In this document: piece by piece, positions 58,754-64,000 of the stretch
How positions within the stretch are numbered: position 1 is the first letter of the stretch
Layout: each line of letters opens with the position of its first letter
From: Vibrio tapetis subsp. quintayensis
GTDB taxonomy: Bacteria; Pseudomonadota; Gammaproteobacteria; Enterobacterales; Vibrionaceae
Length of the DNA stretch: 64,000 nt
Direction of reading: 5' to 3'
NCBI RefSeq assembly: GCF_030409945.1
Contig: NZ_JAUFQV010000011.1
Location: 186,001 to 250,000 of the forward strand
Notes under the pieces: generated by a model
Database searches by the model: none
What the model saw: only the letters and a program-made list of their open reading frames with translations
Told to the model about the DNA's origin: nothing
Translations under genes and position numbers: made by a program

Positions 58754-60109
58754 ATGACAACACATTTTGACTATATCTGTATTGGCGGTGGTAGCGGTGG
58801 TATCGCATCGGCTAACCGTGCAGCAATGTACGGCGCTAAAGTGGCGCTGATTGAAGCTCAAGACCTTGGCGGTACTTGTGTTAACGTTGGCTGTGTGCCT
58901 AAAAAAGTGATGTGGCATGGTGCTCAAATCGCTGAAGCTATGCACCTTTACGCAAAAGATTATGGCTTTGATGTGGACGTCAAAGGCTTCGACTGGAGCA
59001 AACTGGTTGAAAACCGTCAAGCTTACATCAGCCGAATCCATGCTTCTTACGATCGAGTATTAGGCAACAACAAAATCAATGTGATTAAAGGCTTCGCTAC
59101 GTTTATTGACGAAAAAACCGTTGAGGTAAACGGCGAGCAATACACAGCCGATCATATTCTGATTGCTGTAGGCGGCCGCCCAACGATTCCAAACATCCCA
59201 GGCGCCGAGCACGGTATTGATTCAAATGGCTTCTTCGAGCTAAACGAACAACCGAAGCGTGTTGCGGTTATCGGCGCAGGTTACATTGCGGTTGAAATTG
59301 CAGGCGTACTGCATGCGCTTGGCACAGAAACACATTTGTTCTGCCGTAAAGAATCACCACTGCGTAGCTTTGACCCGATGATCATCGATACCTTAGTTGA
59401 AGTGATGAACACCGAAGGCCCAACACTTCATACGCAGTCAGTGCCTAAAGAAGTGGTCAAAGAAGCAGACGGTAGCCTGACTCTTCACTTAGAAAATGGC
59501 AACACTCAAAACGTTGATACGCTAATTTGGGCGATTGGTCGCCACCCAGCAACTGATGCAATCAACCTATCTAATACTGGCGTTGCAACTAACGATGCGG
59601 GTTACATCAAGGTAGACGAATACCAACAGACTAATGTCGATGGCATTTACTGTGTTGGCGATATTATGGAAGGCGGCATTGAGCTGACGCCAGTTGCTGT
59701 TAAGGCTGGTCGTCAATTGTCTGAGCGTTTATTCAACAACAAGCCTGAAGCCAAAATGGACTATGAATTGGTACCTACGGTTGTATTCTGCCACCCACCA
59801 ATTGGTACGATTGGCCTTACAGAACAAGAAGCAGACGACAAGTTTGGTAAAGATAACGTAAAAGTGTACACATCTGGCTTCACAGCGATGTACACCGCCG
59901 TTACGACTAATCGCCAACCTTGTAAAATGAAACTCGTGTGTGCGGGTGAAGAAGAAACCGTTGTCGGCATCCATGGTATTGGTTTTACTGTTGATGAAAT
60001 GCTGCAAGGCTTCGGTGTTGCAATGAAAATGGGCGCCACTAAAGCAGACTTCGATTCAGTCGTAGCCATTCACCCAACAGGTTCTGAGGAATTTGTTACC
60101 ATGAGATAA
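58754..60109 (+). CDS. gorA: Glutathione-disulfide reductase
   Basis: FAD and NADPH enzyme that regenerates glutathione in the cytoplasm. It has 451 residues, exactly family size. FAD motif [14 protein letters not shown]; redox disulfide [13 protein letters not shown] (CxxxxC); NADPH motif [13 protein letters not shown]; and the catalytic C-terminal [20 protein letters not shown] precedes the ATG. It ends at a strong terminator and follows rlmJ after 82 bases, so the two may share a transcript. Confidence 0.99.
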   Translation: MTTHFDYICIGGGSGGIASANRAAMYGAKVALIEAQDLGGTCVNVGCVPKKVMWHGAQIAEAMHLYAKDYGFDVDVKGFDWSKLVENRQAYISRIHASYDRVLGNNKINVIKGFATFIDEKTVEVNGEQYTADHILIAVGGRPTIPNIPGAEHGIDSNGFFELNEQPKRVAVIGAGYIAVEIAGVLHALGTETHLFCRKESPLRSFDPMIIDTLVEVMNTEGPTLHTQSVPKEVVKEADGSLTLHLENGNTQNVDTLIWAIGRHPATDAINLSNTGVATNDAGYIKVDEYQQTNVDGIYCVGDIMEGGIELTPVAVKAGRQLSERLFNNKPEAKMDYELVPTVVFCHPPIGTIGLTEQEADDKFGKDNVKVYTSGFTAMYTAVTTNRQPCKMKLVCAGEEETVVGIHGIGFTVDEMLQGFGVAMKMGATKADFDSVVAIHPTGSEEFVTMR

Positions 60110-60162
60110 TCACTTAAAATTCAAGGAGTTATAAAGATACCCCTTTGATTTTGAATGACAAT

Positions 60163-60198
60163 AAAAAAGCCATGGACTATCCACCCATGGCTTTTTTG
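60163..60198. terminator. Bidirectional terminator between gorA and dpaL
   Basis: AAAAAAGCCATGG / CCATGGCTTTTTT is a perfect 13-base inverted repeat around ACTATCCAC, with A- and T-runs on both sides for the two convergent genes. Confidence 0.93.
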
Positions 60199-60216
60199 TA
60201 TCAGTAACTTCGCATG

Positions 60217-61389
60217 TTAACTATGGGCACCGCTCCAAACGATGTCACGATAACGCTCGGCGTTAGTATCACCTTCTGTACTAAACAGCATAACAACCGC
60301 GTCTTGATTTAAACCAAGCTCATCACGAGTGGCTTGATCTGCCCCTTCTCGACATAACTTGTACAGCAACCCTAACGTGATAGCACCAGACTCACCACTG
60401 ATGATTTGACTGTCGCCGGCAAGCGGATTACCCAACACTCGCATACCCGTAGCGGATACACTATCGTCCACAGCAGCAAAGTGATTACTGCAATCTTTTA
60501 GAACAGGCCAAGTAATCGGGTTAGGTTCACCACAAGCAAGACCTGCCATAATTGAGTTCAGCTCACCGGATACGTTAACGATTTCGCCTTTTGAACCTGA
60601 ACGGAAGATACAATCAGCAGCAGAAGGTTCTGCGATAATCGTTTCGAAACTATCCGCTCCAAGCTTATCCGCTAAGTAACCTAAAATGCCGCCCGCCATT
60701 GCCCCGACACCCGCTTGCAGAAACACATGCGTTGGCGATCCAAATTCAAACTGCGCGGTTTGCTCGACGGCTTCGTCAGCCATGGTCATGTAACCTTGAG
60801 AAATCCAGGTTGGAATTTCTTCATAGCCATCCCACGCCGTATCTTGTACTAGCATCCAGCCATTGTCTTGCGCTGTCTGATTCGCCATACGCACAGTGTC
60901 ATCATAATTTACGTCAGTAACGATGCACTCAGCGCCTAACCCTTGAATTCGTTTAACGCTCGCTTGAGCGGACCCCTTTGGCATGTACACAACAGCCTTT
61001 TGGCCCATCTCTCTTGCGGCCCAAGCCACACCGGTGCCGTGGTTCCCGGCGGTTGCAGTGGTAAATACCAATGGCTTATCAAGTTTAGAGGCTACGGTTT
61101 TCAGATTTATTTCCGAAATATCAATGCTTAGATGCTTAGCCAATTGACAGCCAAGAGCATATGAACCACCGAGTACTTTAAACGCATTGAGGCCAAAGCG
61201 CTTTGACTCGTCTTTTACCAAAATAGCTTTTACACCCAACTGTTTCGCTAAGCTAGGTAACGAAACCAAAGGCGTTGGCTGATAGCCTTCAATTTGACGA
61301 TGAAATTCACGCGCTTGCAGAGCTTGTTTAGCAGTAAATAGCTCGCAGATTTTACCAGTGTAGAATGAGTTTTTTGATAGTTTTAGCAT
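60217..61389 (-). CDS. dpaL: Diaminopropionate ammonia-lyase
   Basis: PLP-dependent enzyme converting 2,3-diaminopropionate to pyruvate and ammonia. It has 390 residues from ATG 61389; GTG 61398 is a weaker alternative. It closely follows the DpaL/YgeX pattern: YQPTPLVSLPSLAKQLGV, the PLP-lysine block KDESKRFGLNAFKVLGGSYA, TATAGNHGTGVAWAAREMG, and GYMTMADEAVEQ. It is convergent with gorA and divergent from the kinase gene. The neighbours do not reveal its pathway partners. Confidence 0.94.
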   Translation of the reverse strand: MLKLSKNSFYTGKICELFTAKQALQAREFHRQIEGYQPTPLVSLPSLAKQLGVKAILVKDESKRFGLNAFKVLGGSYALGCQLAKHLSIDISEINLKTVASKLDKPLVFTTATAGNHGTGVAWAAREMGQKAVVYMPKGSAQASVKRIQGLGAECIVTDVNYDDTVRMANQTAQDNGWMLVQDTAWDGYEEIPTWISQGYMTMADEAVEQTAQFEFGSPTHVFLQAGVGAMAGGILGYLADKLGADSFETIIAEPSAADCIFRSGSKGEIVNVSGELNSIMAGLACGEPNPITWPVLKDCSNHFAAVDDSVSATGMRVLGNPLAGDSQIISGESGAITLGLLYKLCREGADQATRDELGLNQDAVVMLFSTEGDTNAERYRDIVWSGAHS

Positions 61390-61655
61390 AGGGCACACTT
61401 CAATACAGGCTGAAATTGCGACAAGGCCATCAGAGCTTAAAAGCTAATGGCCGAATATCGAAACGAATTATTTGATGTAAGCGATCACGTCTACTTACCC
61501 TAAACCCAGAAGTTTGCTGGGCTTATTCATGAAGTTACCTGCGAATCCTACGTCGGAATATAATAATTCACTATCTAGTTCGCATTTACCTACCTATCTA
61601 CTATAGCAAGCATTCACTTTACTGATATTATTAACAAAAACCATCCATCACTGCC

Positions 61656-62963
61656 ATGCTTGCTCATAATCGAACCGAACTCATCTACCACTATTTTGAT
61701 TTACCTGAACATCAGAAAAACACTTTCTTGGAGCATCTAACGAGAACGAGCCCCGAGCTAGCACAACAAATATTGCCATTCTTAACGCTAAAAGATGATG
61801 ATGCCTCAGCCTTAACCGAGTTGCTTTCACAACACGTAACACAAGTCGTTCAGCATCAAGACACGCTAACCGATCTATCAGGGCAAAAGCTTGGAAAGTA
61901 TGAGCTTAGCCATCTAATTGGTAGCGGCGGCTTTGGCGTGGTATATGAAGCCACTAGGCAAGATCAGACGTTTGATCAGACCTTGGCGATAAAAGTTACC
62001 CAACCAAAATTACAATCGTTACTTGGCGATGATTTTATTTATCAAGAAGCTCAAATTCTTGCTCGATTAAATCACCCATACATCGCTAAAGTGTACGATG
62101 GCGGTCGCCACAATGACTTTTCATATATTGTGATGGAAAAAGTGAACGGTGAACCGTTAAGCACATACTGTCAGCAGCATTTAGATTTCAATGCAAAGCT
62201 AACTTTATTCCGCAAAATATGCCAAGCAGTACAGCACGCACACCAGTCCCAAGTTTTACACGGTGATATTAAGCCTGAAAATATCATGGTCCAGGCTGAG
62301 AATCAGCCCAAGTTATTGGACTTTAACGGCACCGCTGCTTTTAGCGAGCAAAAAAGCATACGCGCTTTCAGTCGAGAGTTTGCTAGCCCTGAACAACTCT
62401 CCGGGGAGTTCTTGACCAATCACAGTGACATTTATTCTCTCGGAAAACTGCTCGAGTGGCTAATGAACGGTGAAAAGGCATCAACCTATCTCAAGAAGAT
62501 CATAACTAAAGCGACTCAAGTATCACTAAATGAACGGTACGCCACAGTTCAAGCCTTATCTGAGGATATACAAGCGTTAGCAACCAAGCACCCAACAAGC
62601 TTCGAGCAACGCACGTTCTCTCGCGTAATATTAAGAGCAAGTCAACGACACCCTATTCGAGCACTATTAACCCTACTAACCCTCACTCTGATTTTGGTTT
62701 TCACTAATACGCTCAATCAGAAAAACCTCCAACTTCACCACGAAAAAGCGGTCACAGAGCAAATGATTTTCGAAGTCACCCATCTTTTTTTCAACAGTAA
62801 AGGACTCGTGCCTTTGCCCAGTTTATTAGAATTAACTCGTCGACGCGTTCTTGCAAATCCAGAGATGTCTGCTGAATTGAAACAAAAGCTTGTTCAAGCA
62901 ATGATGACTCCACTACCTGAAAAGCAACAGCTCAATACTGACTGTCTGCCTGATTGTTCATAA
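61656..62963 (+). CDS. Membrane Ser/Thr protein kinase (Hanks type, atypical active site)
   Basis: A 435-residue protein. An N-terminal helical region (1-75) is followed by a Hanks kinase domain (about 81-310): Gly loop IGSGGFGVVYEA, Lys113 in LAIKV, Glu131. The catalytic loop reads HGDIKPEN (202-209; Arg of HRD replaced by Gly, Asp204, Lys206 and Asn209 kept), and the DFG motif reads DFN (222-224; Gly replaced by Asn). One membrane helix lies at 333-352, with a short C-terminal part outside ending in two cysteines. The key catalytic residues are kept, so activity is plausible. The next gene, nine bases downstream, encodes a secreted protein, so they probably form one operon. Confidence 0.88.
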   Translation: MLAHNRTELIYHYFDLPEHQKNTFLEHLTRTSPELAQQILPFLTLKDDDASALTELLSQHVTQVVQHQDTLTDLSGQKLGKYELSHLIGSGGFGVVYEATRQDQTFDQTLAIKVTQPKLQSLLGDDFIYQEAQILARLNHPYIAKVYDGGRHNDFSYIVMEKVNGEPLSTYCQQHLDFNAKLTLFRKICQAVQHAHQSQVLHGDIKPENIMVQAENQPKLLDFNGTAAFSEQKSIRAFSREFASPEQLSGEFLTNHSDIYSLGKLLEWLMNGEKASTYLKKIITKATQVSLNERYATVQALSEDIQALATKHPTSFEQRTFSRVILRASQRHPIRALLTLLTLTLILVFTNTLNQKNLQLHHEKAVTEQMIFEVTHLFFNSKGLVPLPSLLELTRRRVLANPEMSAELKQKLVQAMMTPLPEKQQLNTDCLPDCS

Positions 62964-62972
62964 GAGAAAACC

Positions 62973-64000
62973 ATGGCAAAACTATATCTCATCGTTACAT
63001 GCATGTTGCTATCAACACTCGTTGCTGCAGAACCCTCGGCATCAGAGCTTTTGACCTCATCGAAAAACAACCCCATTGTCTTTCGACCACTCAATATCAT
63101 TATCAAAAACAACATCATCAAGAAGCGAGATCATCAAGGTAATCTTTGCTATTTCGATACAACCCGCCTTAATGAAAGCAACTATTTTGGTCCCATTGGT
63201 GGCTTAACCTACAAGGTAACGTCACAAGGTATTTATACTTACCCAGACATTGGTGACCAATTCGGTTCCGGTAAAGGGCGCACTGTTTGTGACATGGATC
63301 ATGACAAGCGTTATACGGAAACTGAATTTGAGGCTATTACCGTTTTCGATGGCTGGGATGGGCTAGTTGGGTGCGCTTTGACAGGGTGTCGGTACAATGA
63401 CTTAAATGGGTATTATATCGATGATTATTACGACTACGAACGCAGAAAATACCGCGCAGTGGCGAACCAATTCAACCCACAAACACTGATTTCAATGCAA
63501 AAAACTCAAGGTTTAGGAAAAATTCAGGGGATTGAACATGCAAACCGCAGCGAGTATCTGTGGTTTTCTTACCCTGAAGAAAAAGCACAAACCATTAACT
63601 TTGATGGCATTTGGCTCGAAACCCAATACAACAGCACTCCAAACCCTAACCACCTTTGCTTGCTAATAAAAGCCAACAAAATATGGTCTCTACCAAGCAA
63701 AAATGACCAATGCCCCAAACAAATAAACGCCTACTCGCTTGACGCAACAGAGCAATATCAAGACATGTGGTGGCTTAATCAAGAAACTCATTTTGCGACG
63801 TTGGCCCAACTGAATACATTAGTAAAATGGCAAACTTCAGAGACTAAAGATCAATACACAAATTGGGAATTCTTGCCGACAAGTCACGACTGGCAGAAAG
63901 GGATCTTATATCGCTTTAAACAACAGATTTCAGTACAAGACCCAACGAAAGCCATCACTTTACAAGCCTCACAGCTCACTAAAATCATAACGTTCAAATC
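62973..64000 (+). CDS. Secreted protein of unknown function (partial, runs off window)
   Basis: I translated this frame by hand: it opens at ATG 62973, nine bases after the kinase stop, and is open to the window end (342 codons). An N-terminal signal peptide MAKLYLIVTCMLLSTLVAAE (cleavage after LVAA) marks it as exported. The mature part has several cysteines (LCYFD, TVCDMD, GCALTGCRY, LCLL, QCPKQ) and is rich in Tyr, Asp, Asn and Trp. No domain is recognised. An EF-hand-like DMDHDKRYTETEFE stretch (near residue 107) could bind calcium. Its position behind the kinase suggests a sensory or effector partner, by inference only. Confidence 0.75.
   Translation, partial: MAKLYLIVTCMLLSTLVAAEPSASELLTSSKNNPIVFRPLNIIIKNNIIKKRDHQGNLCYFDTTRLNESNYFGPIGGLTYKVTSQGIYTYPDIGDQFGSGKGRTVCDMDHDKRYTETEFEAITVFDGWDGLVGCALTGCRYNDLNGYYIDDYYDYERRKYRAVANQFNPQTLISMQKTQGLGKIQGIEHANRSEYLWFSYPEEKAQTINFDGIWLETQYNSTPNPNHLCLLIKANKIWSLPSKNDQCPKQINAYSLDATEQYQDMWWLNQETHFATLAQLNTLVKWQTSETKDQYTNWEFLPTSHDWQKGILYRFKQQISVQDPTKAITLQASQLTKIITFK

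Overview
The window looks like chromosome 1 of a Vibrionaceae member, most likely a Vibrio. The evidence is gene content and gene order: a type II secretion operon beside hslR-hslO-pckA; the glnA-ntrB-ntrC / hemN / yihI / engB / Spot 42 / polA block; rmuC-ubiE-ubiJ-ubiB-tatABC; and uspB / uspA / rsmJ / prlC / rlmJ / gor. These runs match the gammaproteobacterial backbone known from E. coli, with Vibrio-type additions (DUF2959 and DUF4124 proteins, c-di-GMP enzymes, cytochrome c4). No rRNA, tRNA, prophage, insertion sequence or CRISPR array is visible. The assignment rests on recognition of families, not on a database search.

Layout. 1-7009: minus-strand type II secretion genes gspH (cut by the window edge), G, F, E, D, C. 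7244-10483: hslR, hslO (redox/heat stress) and pckA. 10620-16589: an AsmA-like protein, a FabY/MadA-like protein, dtd, yihY, a DUF2959 lipoprotein and a small P-loop ATPase. 16842-23979: typA and the nitrogen block, where glnA has a sigma-54 promoter plus NtrC sites and ntrB has an NtrC operator overlapping its promoter region. 24067-32764: an EAL protein, add, hemN, a DUF2489 protein, yihI, a methyltransferase, cytochrome c4 and engB. 32765-38139: Spot 42 RNA (with its 15-codon SpfP frame), polA, a RyhB RNA under two Fur boxes, and hemB. 38324-45477: tatD, a 40-residue zinc-ribbon ORF, tatCBA, ubiBJE, rmuC. 45609-60109: two EamA transporters (one behind a perfect Fur palindrome), a BaiN-type flavoprotein, uspB, ftnA, uspA, rsmJ, a large ABC-sensor/PAS/GGDEF/EAL protein, an AsnC regulator, prlC, rlmJ and gor. 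60217-64000: diaminopropionate ammonia-lyase, an atypical membrane Ser/Thr kinase, and the start of a secreted protein of unknown function.

Functional themes. Iron and heme: hemB, hemN, ftnA, RyhB, a Fur-box transporter and cytochrome c4. Nitrogen: glnA, ntrBC, dpaL. Envelope and export: T2SS, Tat, AsmA. RNA and ribosome: hslR, typA, yihI, engB, rsmJ, rlmJ.

The least explained structure is a dispersed family of tandem heptanucleotide repeats. Six intergenic gaps (1097-1300, 12615-12743, 13677-13861, 16572-16771, 27713-27924, 55540-55621), and a short stub at 15948-15977, carry arrays with 7-bp or 14-bp period. The arms mostly abut stop codons and face inward from both sides of the gap, and the heptads are related (mostly ending A-R-R) but differ from locus to locus. 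In two cases the repeat supplies the 3' end of the coding sequence. This is the strongest candidate here for something not yet described.
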